Position numbers and translations under genes: made by a program
Assembly (NCBI GenBank): GCA_021234155.1
Contig: JAJEKV010000156.1
Coordinates: 744,001 to 808,000, forward strand
DNA length: 64,000 bases
DNA from: Isoetes taiwanensis
Lineage: Eukaryota > Streptophyta > Lycopodiopsida > Isoetales > Isoetaceae
Reading direction: 5' to 3'
Shown here: one piece after another, positions 35,012 through 46,544 of the stretch
Position numbering within the stretch: position 1 is the first letter of the stretch
Layout: every line of letters starts with the position of its first letter
The notes under the pieces: generated by a model
Seen by the model: only the letters and a program-made list of their open reading frames with translations
What the model was told of the DNA's origin: nothing
The model's database searches: none

Positions 35012-35778
35012 TCATGCTAAACAAGGAAAAGGAATGGCTGGTCCCCTCAGCCTTATGAGCAAAATATGACAGAAGAATGGTGATGGTGGTGCAAGAAAAT
35101 GGAAATTCTGAGAATATGAGTAGCAAGGGTGACAAAAAGAGAAAAAAAATGGAGATGATGTTGGGGAAAGTCCGAACAATTTGGACATAATGATGTGAGT
35201 GATGTTTGAATGGATGTCTTAGGATGGATGCTCATATGGAGTTGGAACACTTGACTTGACTCTGAGAGTGAGTTGACTCATGACCTGACTTGACTTGCTT
35301 GACTTCTTTCGAAAGATGTGTGGAGCAGGAACAGTGACTTGAGTTGGGAGTGTCTTTTGACTTCTTCTAAAACTTGAGCTACCTTTATGGAAGGCTGATG
35401 GAAGGTAGCAGGTTGTGTTCTCTCTTTTGAAAAAAGATTTTGGAAGCAAGGGCTAGATGAGAATGGACCAAAGGCAGATGATCATGAATGGAATGTATCA
35501 AGTGAACCTGCAGGTATGGAAAAAATATGATGTTAGTACCACGTCCTCCCAGCTAGTTGTGGTAATATTTAGCTGTTTGGGATCCTGCATCAGTGAAGAA
35601 TTCTGGCTGATATGAATTGGAGGGCAACTGTTTGCTCAGGTGGAGATTATTCAGACTGATGAACCTGTGATGACAAGTTCTATATATGTTAGGAAACAAC
35701 TCCTCTTATGCTTTCATGACTGTGAACTCAACCTGCAACACCATAATACACACAAGATATCAAAGTTAAACCTATTTT

Positions 35779-35821
<43 letters not shown>

Positions 35822-35946
35822 CTTATGAAAGCAATTCCAAAATAACACTAAAAGAGCACAAGCATCCACATCTTTAAGGAACATGCCTATTAATTCTAAA
35901 GCTAATGTCTCTAATAACTCAAATGACTAACTATCCAATAACTATT
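35012..35946 (-). other. Gypsy 3' untranslated region, with a 41-base poly(A) tract
   Basis: Noncoding stretch between the integrase end and the 3' LTR. It includes 41 uninterrupted T (35781-35821), which is poly(A) on the element's sense strand. A classic polypurine tract is not obvious at the LTR edge (sense strand ...TTGTTTAGCATGA before TGTTGCC); CTGAGGGG about 30 nt away is the nearest purine-rich block. Confidence 0.6.
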
Positions 35947-37075
35947 CTATTCAAACAAACTCATACAAATATGTTGTTGCCAATACCTTTTCAGATGCAA
36001 TGTGTTTATAGGGTTCATGAGCTGTTGACCTGTTGTGATATCTTCTAGGAAGTAAGAATTTGTACCTGCTTGTCCACAGATTTTGTATGGCCCTTCCCAC
36101 AAGCAATCAAATTTACCTGCTGTGTTTTCCTTTGCCTTGTCCCATTTGAGAACTAGCTCTCCCTCTTTGAAACTTCCTTGCAATTTGTGGATGGCCTTGA
36201 ATGCTGCTGCATCCTTTGCTTTCTTAAGCAACATGGTATTCTCTGCTTCAAACCTCTCCTCTTCCAGATGGAGCAACCTATCAAACCTTTCCCTGTATGC
36301 TTCCTCTATCTCGCATTTTGAATCTTTAGAGCTAACCTTAATGAGGGCAACTCAATTCCTTTGGAACAATGACCTCAACACCATAGACAAGAGCAAAAGG
36401 TGTATGATTAGTAGCATTTTTAATTGTGGTTCTATATGCCCAAAGTGCATCATGTAATTTAAGGTGCCAATCTTTTTTTTATGCACCTCTATTGTTTTTT
36501 CTTGAGAATAGCTTTTAGCACCTTGTTGGTAGACTCACCGCCATTGCCCTCGAGGGGTAGTATCTTTGAGCTTTTCACATGCTTTACCTTCAAGGTCTTT
36601 AGCAGGTTGCTGATCACATCATTCATGAACTGAGTGCCCCTGTCAGAAACTATTTTCAGAGGGATGCCAAACCTAGTGCATATGTTTTCATGTAGGAACC
36701 TAGCAGGTTGTTAGAGCATTTGCTTGTCTCAATGGGACGACCCTCGCCCACTTGGTGAAGAAATCATTGCCACTAGTATGTATTCATCTTTGAGAGGAGA
36801 GTTTGGATTTATAGGACCTATGAAGTCTAGTCCCCAAGTTTGGAATGGACACGGAGGCGTGATGCTAGTCAAAGCAAAGCCGGTGAAGAATTCTTCTTCC
36901 ATGTATCCGGCATTTATGGCATCTCGATGGTCTCATAACAATCTTTAAACAAGCTAGGCCAATAGTATCGGACACTGAGTATTTTTCTTTGCGGTTGTAA
37001 TCCGCTGCATAGTGGCCTCCACAAATTCCTTCATGACAAGCCTCGATTATCCTTTCGACCGACTGTCAACACACC
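35947..37075 (-). pseudogene. Gypsy integrase, broken
   Basis: The sense (minus) strand encodes a zinc-finger remnant (GGHYAADYNRKEK, then SRCHKC, about 37010-36890), then WGLDFIGPINPNSPLKD (about 36845), IVSDRGTQFMNDV (about 36650) and GGESTNKVLKAILKK (about 36545-36500). These supply the D, D and E residues. The C-terminal part is a clean frame (36276-35947) with GELVLKWDK, FDCLWEGPYKI and NTLHLKRYW. Stops and frameshifts fall in the core. Confidence 0.85.
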
Positions 37076-37905
37076 TTAATAAAACACGGATTGATCAATT
37101 TTACATAGTACATCTCCAATCATTCTGTATGTTTTTGCTCTTTCTTTGAATCTTCTCAACTGACTGCTTGTGAAGTTTTGTGGTACCTCTTCATGTTTGA
37201 GAAACTTGATGATTTCATCCTGCCAATCTTCTTGCATCTTACTGGATAGCACAAGGTTAGTAGCAATTTCACACACCTCATCAGTATTTAAACCATTAAA
37301 ATCCTCAAACTCAAACACCTTGTTGGTCAAATAGTCACTAGGACTCTTGATTGTTTTTGATTCGAACTTTTAGATTATAAATCCGTATCTTGCGGGCCCA
37401 TCTACACAACTTAGCCTTACTCTGAGTTTTCTGGAACAACATGGGAATAGGATTTTGATGCATCATTATTTTTACCTCATTGTGCTGAACTATATGACCA
37501 AGCCTTTGTAAGAAAAACATTATTCCAGCTGCACTTTTTTCCATTCTTGGGTGCCTGTTTTCAGCCTCAGACCAAATTTTGCTGGCAAAAGATATTATCC
37601 CATGTTTCTGCATGAGTGCTATGCCTACTGACTTTGCTAGTGACACCGATATATGCCGGAATGGTTGAGCAAGGTCTGGTGGTTTAAGAATCTCGATTGG
37701 CATATGGAGGTTATCAACAGGTCAAATGCAGCCTGACATTCCTCTGTCCATTCTATTGCAATAAATTTGCTCTCATTCTGGTTATACTTGCCAACACGTG
37801 TCAGAGCTGCCAAAGGACTTATGATGTGTGAAAAGTTAGGCACATACATTCTCAAAAAACTTGTCAACCCCATGAAACTTTTCACCGCTTTAAGGTTTTA
37901 GGTGG
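37076..37905 (-). pseudogene. Gypsy RT connection and canonical RNase H
   Basis: KSFMGLTSFLRMYVPNFS (from about 37882) is the RT thumb/connection. RNase H follows with VGIALMQKHGIISFASK and ENRHPRMEKSAAGIMF, whose Asp position and Glu are the family signature. The linker to integrase (37330-37076, DEVCEIATNLVLSS) is an open frame. Frameshifts near 37700 and 37335 separate the pieces. Confidence 0.82.
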
Positions 37906-38700
37906 AGCTAATTTCTTGTGGCTTCCATTTTTCCTTCGGACACTTTGATCCCTTGAGTAGACACCTCATGACCTAACAATTCACCTTTAGAACAGAGAAA
38001 TACACACTTCTTTTGATTCAAGCACACTCCACCCTTCCCGCATAATTCCATTGTCATTGTTAGCAACTCCATATGTTTACTTTGAGAGAAGATCCTAGGC
38101 ATAAATCATCTAAGAAAACTCTAAAATTTGACATTGGCATGCTTTGGAATATTTTATCCATTGCTCTTTGAAAGGTAGGATGCATTCATCAAGCCAAAAG
38201 GCATTTTCATCATGGCAAAAAAAGTACCCCAAGGGGTTATGAAAGAGATCTTAGCTTGATCCGCCTCTTTTATCTTGATTTGATTGAAACACGAGAATCC
38301 ATCCAAAAAGAATATATTTCTTTCCCCCGCAGTTGCATGTAACACTTCTTCGAGAAATGGTAATGGATAACAATCTTTAATAGTGGCCTTGTTTAAATCC
38401 ACGTAATCTATACAAATCCTAATGCTTTTATTTTTCTTTTCTCTTTGGAACAATGCAAGACAACCAATCGAGGATTTGTTATCTCTTTGATAACCGACTT
38501 CCTTCATCTTCAATAATTCCTCTCGATCGGGGTAAGTAGTGATGCATTTATTCTTCCGAGTTTTTGCATTCTGGGTTTAGCATCTTCTTTTATCTTTATT
38601 TCAAACTCACGGATATCGGTCCTCACTCCCACTAATTTCAGATAATCCCGTGCAAAAACGTCCTTCGGCTCTCAAAGAAAATTTTTAAAGAAGCCTCATC
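37906..38700 (-). pseudogene. Gypsy reverse transcriptase, broken
   Basis: The minus-strand frame 38513-38154 encodes RICIDYVDLNKATIKDCYPL, then FLDGFSCFNQIKI and FITPWGTFFAMMKMPFGLMN. After a frameshift comes FQRAMDKIFQSMPMSNFRVF then LDDLC (about 38155-38100), so the catalytic box is FLDD rather than the common YIDD or YVDD. A further frame (38102-37908) carries CLNQKKCVFLCSKGELLGHE. Confidence 0.88.
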
Positions 38701-38859
38701 TTTTTGCTATCAAATAGGTCTCCAAGAAAAAGTGTTCTTACTGCCCATTTTGTTGATGGTTAACTCTTTTACCTTTTTTTCTTCTTTGTGCATCTATCAC
38801 CGAATAGGATATAGGCGTGTTGCATCTTCCTTGTTCAATTCATCTTCATTTATAGCTCC

Positions 38860-39285
38860 CTGACCAAATAGTCAAGGAGCACAGTTACGCAAAGTGCATC
38901 CGCCTCGCAATTCTCCTCCCTAGGTATATGTTTGATCTCCCAAGCCTTGAACTTGCTCGGCAGGTTGCAATACCCTTTCTTTGAGTCCCGACATGTCTTG
39001 GTTTTTGGTGCGATACTCTCCAACACCGTCAATGCATATCGGTTGAGAGTCGCCAAAGATAGATACATTAGTTAAACCCAAAGCCAAAGACTCTTCTAAG
39101 CCAGCTATAAGTGCCTTATATTCAGCCATATTTGAAGTGATTCCTTCATGTACTCTGCCAACTTTGGATAAGAGTTTATTGGCAGAGTTTCTTATTACAA
39201 TGCGAGAAGATGCTATATTCAATTTGATTGAAATTCCACCATCAAACCATAACACACCTTTATTGAGTTTTGCTTCCATACCAAG
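38860..39285 (-). pseudogene. Extra RNase H domain between gypsy protease and RT
   Basis: The sense strand reads GVLWFDGG (catalytic Asp), SNMAEYKALIAGLEESLALG (catalytic Glu) and VSIFGDSQ (catalytic Asp). After a frameshift near 39060 it continues KAWEIKHIPREENCEADAL, with the final Asp. This is the RnhA-like or archaeal-type RNase HI fold common in plants, distinct from the gypsy RNase H at 37340-37700. It sits upstream of RT and downstream of protease. All four catalytic positions can be found, though the reading frame is broken. Confidence 0.85.
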
Positions 39286-40531
39286 GTCATCTAGACAGGT
39301 GGGTATGACTTCTATTGGTTTATAGACGAAAAGGCATTTTCAAACACACGGCTCATCTTCAATCAACATGTCTTGTTCTATAAAGTTGTACTGCATTAGC
39401 ATCACCTGTTTTGTTGTATAGAGTTACAGTTCTTGCTCCATTTGAAATAGTACACCGCCCCCTTGGGACGGATGGTCTAGCATCTGATGAGACAACCACC
39501 TCCTTCCCAAAGAACAAGTCATATATGTCACATCACAAATTATCTTCAAAAGCCACAACTATGAAACTTGCCTCAACAATTATACCTTCAATTTCTATTG
39601 GCACCTTTGTCACTAGTCCTATAGGTTTTATTTTAGCATTGGAGAATGACCTCAATATGACAGGTGATGGTTGAGTGACAGCAAGACCACATTTCTTCAT
39701 CACATGTTGAGGCATGACATTTAATGGGGAGCCTCCATCTAGCAAGACCCTAGACAAATGCAAGTTACCTAAACTATTTGAGCAAGTAAAGGCACCTGGA
39801 TCTTTTTCTTCTTGAGTTAATACTACTTTCTCTGTCTCATGCACATCAGTAAATGAAATCTGTTCAACGTCATTACACTTTAATATTTTCTCTCTATAGC
39901 TAGGTGCAATTCTGAGAAGCGTGAGGAGATCTATGCTTACTTTAGAACTTTTTAGGATCATATCTAGCTCATCTAACTCTTTGTCCTTTTTATTAAACTT
40001 CTCAAAAGGAGGTGGAGCTATTACCTGAACTTCTTTGTTGACAGGGATGTTCTTGCTCATACCTTTATCTGCAGGTGTTCCATTTTCCAACATTTTTCTT
40101 GTTTGCACCACCATGATCTCTTCCTGCTCCTCATATTCCTCCACAAACCTAATGGCAGATGTTCCTTCCAATTTCTTGCCTTTGTCCTGCTTGTCAAAGT
40201 ATTCTTTGACAAAACATTTGTCTTCAAGATGACCTATTTCCTTGCAGAAATTGCACACAGGGCAGATCTTTCCAAAATGACCTTTCTTTCCACATTTTAA
40301 GCATGCCCTGTAATAGCAAATATCAGAAGGATGAGTATCTTTGAAACAATGTGCACAAGGAGGATAAGTTTTTTTGCTGTTCTTCAACTCCAAAAGTTGT
40401 TTGGTCAGTTTTGCAATGGTCTCAGACATTTTGGCCATCTCACTCTTGGATTCATTGATTTTAGGTGTAGCTTCTTCATCTTTGGATTTTCTTCTTTCTT
40501 TTTGCCTTTGCATACACATGCACATGCTCAT
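39286..40531 (-). pseudogene. Gypsy zinc knuckles and aspartic protease
   Basis: A 332-codon minus-strand frame (40531-39533) starts with a Lys/Glu-rich coiled segment. It then has several Cys/His knuckles (CAHCFKDTHPSDIC, CLKCGKKGHFGKIC, CNFCKEIGHLEDKC), about residues 58-105. The protease follows with VLLDGGSPLNVMPQHVMKKC (about residues 262-281), the LDGGS form common in plant gypsy elements. It is open throughout this frame. Sequence 39532-39286 continues the polyprotein with stops. Confidence 0.9.
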
Positions 40532-41221
40532 ACTCCCTGCTCATAATCGGATAAAAGGGTCAAGACAATGGTTTACATGGCTATCAGGTAAAAAAAGACA
40601 TATCATTGGAGATTTTAGTTGCCTTTTCAAAAGCTTTGTGTATGGTATCAAAACCTTCCGATTTTTGAATTTTTAGCATCTTCCTGTGCACCTTAGATCT
40701 TGGTGATGATCCCTTAATGAAAGCAGCCACAAAATAGAGTGTGGGAGTAGGTACCTGACTCTTTTGGCATTTCCCGGTATGCACTAAACCTTTCCACATA
40801 GTGGTTAATACTTTCACCCGCCCTTATACAAAAAGTCCAGAGTTCGTTTGCTAGCTCTTGAGGGGGGTGACGACTTGCCAAACCTAGCTAGAAATTGCTG
40901 CACAAGACTCTCATATGTGTCAGTACCCATAACTGAGGTCACATGCTCACACCAAGCATATGCCTCATCAGATTTCATGCATCTCTTAAACTCAGAAAAC
41001 CTACAGCCCTTTCTACAACCATAATCTCTATAATATTCATCAAATACCTTCAGAAAATGGTTAGCATTCATAGTTGGTTCAAATATGGGTGGAGTAATGG
41101 GCAAACTTAGCTCAAAATACTGTGGGATTGCACAATTTGGTTGTCCCACAGCTGCAACAGGTACTCCTTGTGGTTCCAATGGTTCTGGAGCTTCTTGCTG
41201 TTCACTTCTTCTAGGAGCCAT
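40532..41221 (-). pseudogene. Gypsy gag, frameshifted
   Basis: The probable start is ATG at 41221 (MAPRRSEQQEAPEP), 24 nt after the primer site. A nearby upstream ATG at 41278 lies within the LTR edge and is unlikely. The capsid part contains NANHFLKVFDEYYRDYGC and SDEAYAWCEHVTSVMGTDTY, then VQQFLARFGKSSPP. The frame stops at 40814-40816. Gag resumes in another frame at 40817-40584 (TLYFVAAFIKGSSPRS) before the zinc-knuckle frame. Confidence 0.83.
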
Positions 41222-41244
41222 GAGTTCTTTGTAAACCAGGTGGA

Positions 41245-41263
41245 AATCTCGGTAGGACCTCCA
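41245..41263 (-). other. Gypsy primer binding site, tRNA-Gln-like
   Basis: The minus strand, 3 nt after the 5' LTR, reads TGGAGGTCCTACCGAGATT. Its complement AATCTCGGTAGGACCTCCA looks like the 3' end of glutamine tRNA including CCA. The tRNA match is from memory. Confidence 0.75.
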
Positions 41264-41266
41264 AAA

Positions 41267-43595
41267 TGTTGATGGCAAACCTGGCTAAGCCACCAACCTC
41301 AGGTCAAAGAAGCACTAATCTTGGTCTAGGACCTCCAGATCACTTGAGGTGATCACTCTGTGCTGAAATATCTGTTCTTAAACTTCCAGAAAACAAGATT
41401 TCACTAGTTTCCCAAAAGCCAGAAAAACTAGTCTTACTCTAACAGGCACAGAGATCAATGTGCTCGACATTTTGAACCCAAACAGGCATAGCATGCCACA
41501 ATGATATCTGAAGAAAGTGCTGTAGAAAGTCTATGCATAGAAGCTTCACGGTTGGTGAGAAATAATGATTCTTGACCAAGTCAGAAATTGGTCAATGGAC
41601 TGGACAGTGCACTAAATTTTGTCAAATAAGAATGGTGATGAATTTTTTATGCAACTAAATTCAGACAGTGAACACGAAGTCTGCACAATAAGAGCATGCT
41701 ATTTTCAAGATCAAAAATTCAGTCTGCAATTTGGGAAGCATGTCTGAGCATCTAATGTTCATGAAGGATGAGACAGACTTTAAAACATCAATAGGTTGAT
41801 CTTTCTCCTCTTTTTTCTTAGCTTTTCCTTTCCTAAATGATCGTACTAATGCAGCTAGAGCTTTTGTATGCAACCAGATGCAGAGGTATGGCTTTTTCTT
41901 CCTATTTATAGAGTTAATTCAAATATAAATGCATCAAACGATATTTTCCAAGGTCAGATTTTCATTAAACTGGAATCAAAGTCATCACATTTGATATCAT
42001 GTCAATGATCAAGATGATCAATCAACAGGACATCTCTAAAATACATAAATCGTGAAGTTTTGGATACAAATCAATCATAATGTGCCTCAGGATCAATCTC
42101 TTAAAGGCGGGGAGGAACTCTCAAAGATCAATTAGACTTCACACTTGGTGCCTTCTTTTGAATCGCGCAAAAGCCCACGAATTTTTCATCGAATGAATCC
42201 CCTTTTAAAAAACTCTGTTTCCGGCCGGATCTTGGCAAATTCGGGATCTTGGCCATGTTTTTGGTTGGTTTAGGTACTTCTTTGGCTGTAGCAGGACAGA
42301 AATGGTTGGCCACTGCAATGATTGTTCAGTTTGATCGAAGAAAAATCCAGTTCTTGGCAAGCTAGGTTTTAGGGTTCGAAGTTTTCTTGAGAACAATTAT
42401 CCCACAGGCAAGAATCAAAAAATAGGCCAAGGTATAAATAGAGATCTATTTTCATCTCTCTTGATTACGTGGTCTTCTCCCACGCCAAGCTCGGCTCGTG
42501 TTTCGACTTGGCATGCCAGGGGGGACGCCACTTGGCAGAGGATGAGAGGGTAGATAGATGGGGGGTAGATGTAGGTAGGTTTTGCCATTTTTTAAATGAA
42601 GCACGCTTCCCAAGAAAACCATTTAGAAGACCAATACACACTCTTTTTTCAAAATTTTTTGTGCCAGCTGGCATGACTTCATGAGGGCTATCAGGTGGTA
42701 TCATCAAACTTTCAAATGCAATACTTTGATTTTTTGTGGAAAAATGAATGGGGTTAGTAGGTATTAGACATGGGATTTGGTGAGGTGGCATGGAGGAAGA
42801 ACAAGGCTAATAGGCACATTTGTCAATCATTTCAATCTTATGGTTGACCAACTTTTTGGGTTTGGTCAACATTTGCCTAGTCATCATTTGATGATGCAAG
42901 GTGATGTGATGATGTGGAATGATGTAATGGTGTTAAGTGATGTAATGGTATGGAGTGATGTGGTGATGTGGACACTTGTTGCTTAGGTGGCAACTTGGTG
43001 AATGACTTATGGAAGTGGCAAATGATGAGTGGACCAATGTGGCTTTGTAAGTGATGACATATGTATCTAGTCATCATGCCATGTCACTTGGAGGTAGTGA
43101 CTAGGCAAACTCGTGTTTAGCTTTTTCCTTTCTTTCTTTTTTTTTTGTATAGCATAAAATGCCCCCCCTTTTTGCCACATGGTATGGAGTGTGTGATAGT
43201 GGAATGATATGATGAAAAAGATGATGTAGAACTTGATGCTTAGGCAATCCTTTTGGTGTAACAACTTTGCAAATGTGCCCTAGGTAGTGGTAGGTCAACT
43301 ATGGAACAAAAGGCTATGTGTGAGGTGTATGATAGTATGGGGTGATGGAATGTTGGAGATGTGGAGTGTAAGGTAAGGGAATAGAAATGACAATATGAAA
43401 GAGAAAAGATACCACTTTAATAGCTTGCAAACTTCATAGGGGTCTTCCAAACTTCTAGATGCTTAGATCCTCTCAATGTGTGACCTTGATTCCAGTTCAA
43501 TGTCTTCACTTGGTTCTTCAACATAGTATCTTCTTTTCCCTGCAACATAAATAAGATTTGCTGGCACTTTGCCATGTTGCCATAGCAGGGCAACA
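41267..43595 (-). repeat. 5' LTR of gypsy element (right copy)
   Basis: 2329 bp, same termini as the left LTR. On the minus strand TATAAATAGG at 41901-41910 is the probable promoter TATA box, leaving about 640 bp of R-U5. A TATAAATA on the opposite strand (42433-42440; 33850-33857 in the left LTR) could drive antisense transcripts. Confidence 0.93.
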
Positions 43596-43600
43596 CCAGC

Positions 43601-44210
43601 TTTCATGCCGGAATACTCATACAAAAATTTGATAATAGTTCAACAACTTCCTTGCGTTAACATTCTCTATGTGTATCTTCGTCTAACACTGAAAGAAATA
43701 AAGACTAATGCTTTCGTGCACATAACTTGCTAAAAAGTATAGTAAACACTCGTCAAAATTTACTAGAGTTCCAACCATGCAGTTTCATGTACAACTTAGT
43801 TAAATTATAATAATGATTGTTTGCCATTATACTATTACTTCTCCGTGGACGTTAAAAAAACTATTCTATTCTATTATATTCTATTCTATTTTATTCTATT
43901 CTATTCTATTCTATTCTTTATTGTTGCTTCTTTATCATCATACTCTTTGTAAAACGAGAGCCTTATTTAACAACCATGGTCATGTTTAAACCAGCATGAA
44001 ATTAGAAAAACTCCGTGTATTTTTTCCTCAATATGGCTTTAAAATAGCAATAGCGAAAAAGATTGCTATCCATAAAAATCACGACTACTTTTTTAGGTCC
44101 AAAATACGACCGTGATTGAGAAATAAGGCAATCGTTTGTAACATCTCAATGAATATAAATCTGACAAAAGTTTACTGATGCAATAGACATCAGTCTCATA
44201 TACATATAGT
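43601..44210. other. Unassigned flank with a LINE-tail microsatellite
   Basis: No gene is recognised. The LINE 3' end at 43845-43917 is listed separately. Confidence 0.4.
43845..43917 (+). mobile_element. LINE 3' end with (TTCTA)n tail, almost fully truncated
   Basis: CCGTGGACGTTAAAAAAA is followed by about 55 bp of TTCTA/TATTC pentamers. It matches the terminal signature of the LINEs at 28723 and 60866 and of the fragment at 6837-6907. Only some 15-20 bp of LINE body remains. Confidence 0.7.
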
Positions 44211-45394
44211 CCTTAAATAATAAGGGACTTGTATATATATATATATAGATATAGATCATTAACTCTCAAACTATCCCCGTCCGATTGGGTTAGAATTCCT
44301 AGGAATGGGAAACCCTTCTTAGTTTTCATGAAAGACGGAAGGGTTTCCGTATATTGAACCCCGGAAAGGTTTCCACAGAAAAATAAAAGTCCTAGAGAGT
44401 TTTTTCTCACCAGCAATAACTTTGTCTAGATTTATTGCCTGCGGCCAAGGTTTTACTGAAAAAAATTACTGTTTTGCACTATTATCTCAAGTTTAGGCGA
44501 TTGCGAATCGTCATAGCTAGAGCAAGCCAGGGCAATCGAATCGAAATGGTTTTAGGATGACCTGCAAGTATTTTATCAAGATTTTCAAAAGGGTTTAGAT
44601 CATTCAGAGGTTATAGGGTGATCCGGAAGTGATTTATTTGGATTATTGGAAGAGTTTCCATATTTTAGCAGGATGAAGATTAACAAATAGAGGGGTCTCT
44701 TTAATTTCCCCGTTGGAGGGTTTCCAGAAGCTCGAAAGGATTTCAGAGAGAGGTTAGCATCTAAAATTGGGTTTTTTGCAGTTTAGGTAAGTATGTCGTT
44801 GTTCTTTGATTTTAGCTGATTATGTTCCATTCTAGTTGATTTGGAGCTCCAATTTAGCATGAAAGACACCCGCAGAAATTGCAAAGTTACATTTACCTTC
44901 GTTTTCAACGAATAGATGGTGAATGGACTTCTAGAGCTAAGGGACAAGTGTCCCGGGCAGTTAGCAACTGCCAGACCCTTGCCTATTAGTAGTGTGCCTT
45001 TTAGGTTTTTTGCATCAGCGCTTTGTTTGCATCTCTATTTCCATAATTTGCCAGAGCTCAATTTCCCTCCCCACCCTCCCTCCTTCTTCTCCTTCTCTAT
45101 TGATACGTAAGCTTTCCTTTCTAGTTTCTCCTGTTTGCCCTTGCCAATATCTATACATCCGGGAGTTTTATTTTTTTTATTTTGGGGGTAGTGTTCTATG
45201 ACTTTAAATTGCAGATTGGAAACATGGTTTGTTATGTTGGTGGGTTTATGTTGCTATGCACTTCCTCATATAATCTTCCGAAATGCCTTGAAACTTGGCT
45301 CCCATCTGCCATACCATCTTAATATTATCTAGACTAGAGTAGGGCATATAGGCAAGTGCCCTAGACCTGAATATAGGCGAGAAAATTAGGATAT
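44211..45394. other. Unassigned sequence with scattered GGGTTTCC motifs
   Basis: A TA-dinucleotide run lies at about 44232-44255. Several GGAAAGGTTTCC-like short palindromes occur at 44300-44380 and 44705-44740, related to the denser repeats at 47.3-48.0 kb. No gene is recognised. Confidence 0.45.
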
Positions 45395-45955
45395 GTTTGA
45401 ACCACATTTTGAACACCATATAGTATTCCGCTTGAAATCTTATAGTATTTTGCAAATCTTGTTATCTGATTATGGAATTTTGGCGCGCATACCCCACAAG
45501 CGAGGGCACTACGTCTGGTTTAGATTAAGGATTAAGCGAAATCTTATAGTATTTTGCAAATCTTGTTATCACAGGTATAGCAAATTTTGTACTTACATAC
45601 TTATTGAGGAACTTTTCACGTGCGGTTTTAGATTAGGAATAAGGGGTGAATATACCTATCCAGCGACTCGTTGCGGAGTCACCCAGTGTGAATATGCACC
45701 CAAGGGGTTTACTTGGGAATTTTAATTTAAATGTGTTGGACCCAATGGTTGTGTTAATTAATGTCAATGGTAGTTATGTGTTGGTTGTTAATAATATGCG
45801 ATAGTTATTTATGTGTTGGGGATTTAATTTTTTATATGTTGGATGCCTCATAATTGTATTTTGCAGTAACTAGAATTCATTTTGAGAGGCTTTCATCATT
45901 GGCTTTTTGAATTTGATCACAATAAGCCGAAATAAGGCATTAAAAGTTACAATTA
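45395..45955. mobile_element. Partial TIR element (core plus one terminal repeat)
   Basis: 45395-45745 matches 54545-54785 in direct orientation (AATCTTGTTATC, CACAAGCGAGG, GTCACCCAGTGTGAATATGCACC). 45726-45955 matches 54195-54500 in inverse orientation (GTGTTGGACCCAATGGTTGTG; TTTGAATTTGATCACAATAA). Together they imply an element of the form inverted repeat, core, inverted repeat. This locus keeps only the core and right arm. No transposase was seen. Confidence 0.6.
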
Positions 45956-46544
45956 AAGATGAAGCAGGTTAGTCATTGTGCGAAATTTATAAAGTTTCGC
46001 AATCTGAAAACCTGTTGTTTATGCTACATATTGTTACTTAGCTACAGCGCTATTTCTCTTTCACAATGACACCATTATGATTTGTATCACTCCGCTCTCT
46101 AGCTTAAAGGTAATGCATGATTCACCTTATGGTTGATTAAAGTTCAAACCTACAATATAAATGCATTCTTGTAGCCTTGTTTTGGTGATCTCGTGACATG
46201 GAAAAGTGGAATAATCCACTTTGTTATGTGACTGCATAAAATCCGTTTGTTGATTGAAGCTAAAATTTGCGTTGCTATGAGCAATTGAAGCAGCATGAGA
46301 ATATCAGAGTTGGGAAGCAAACATATAGGGCCTAAACTACAAACTCTTTTTTGAATCTGCGGCAAATCTTAGGAAGAGGAAGCAAAAGGTCTTGCGGCCT
46401 GCATTGTAGAATCGAAACCAATACCTTGTAAAAAAACATTATACTATGAAGAAACATTAAAAAATAAATACCTTTGTAAGTGTGAGCAAAAATCCATCTC
46501 GTGGTAGTAAAATCCCACTCGGCAATAGAATCAGAGGGCAAGTA

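Larger units (their letters stand above)
32685..43595 (-). mobile_element. Complete Ty3/gypsy LTR retrotransposon with two RNase H domains
   Basis: This 10.9-kb element lies on the minus strand with near-identical ~2.33-kb LTRs, a 5-bp target duplication (CCAGC) and a tRNA-Gln-like primer site. Its domain order is gag, zinc knuckles, protease, an extra RNase H, reverse transcriptase, the normal gypsy RNase H and integrase. No chromodomain was recognised. The two RNase H domains and large size recall the plant Tat/Ogre group, though there the extra domain is usually described after the RT-RNase H block. Several frameshifts and stops make this copy non-autonomous. Confidence 0.93.

Noticed and set aside
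39411-40676. Plus-strand frames opposite the gypsy gag-protease region
   Set aside because: They are antisense shadows of the long minus-strand zinc-knuckle/protease frame.
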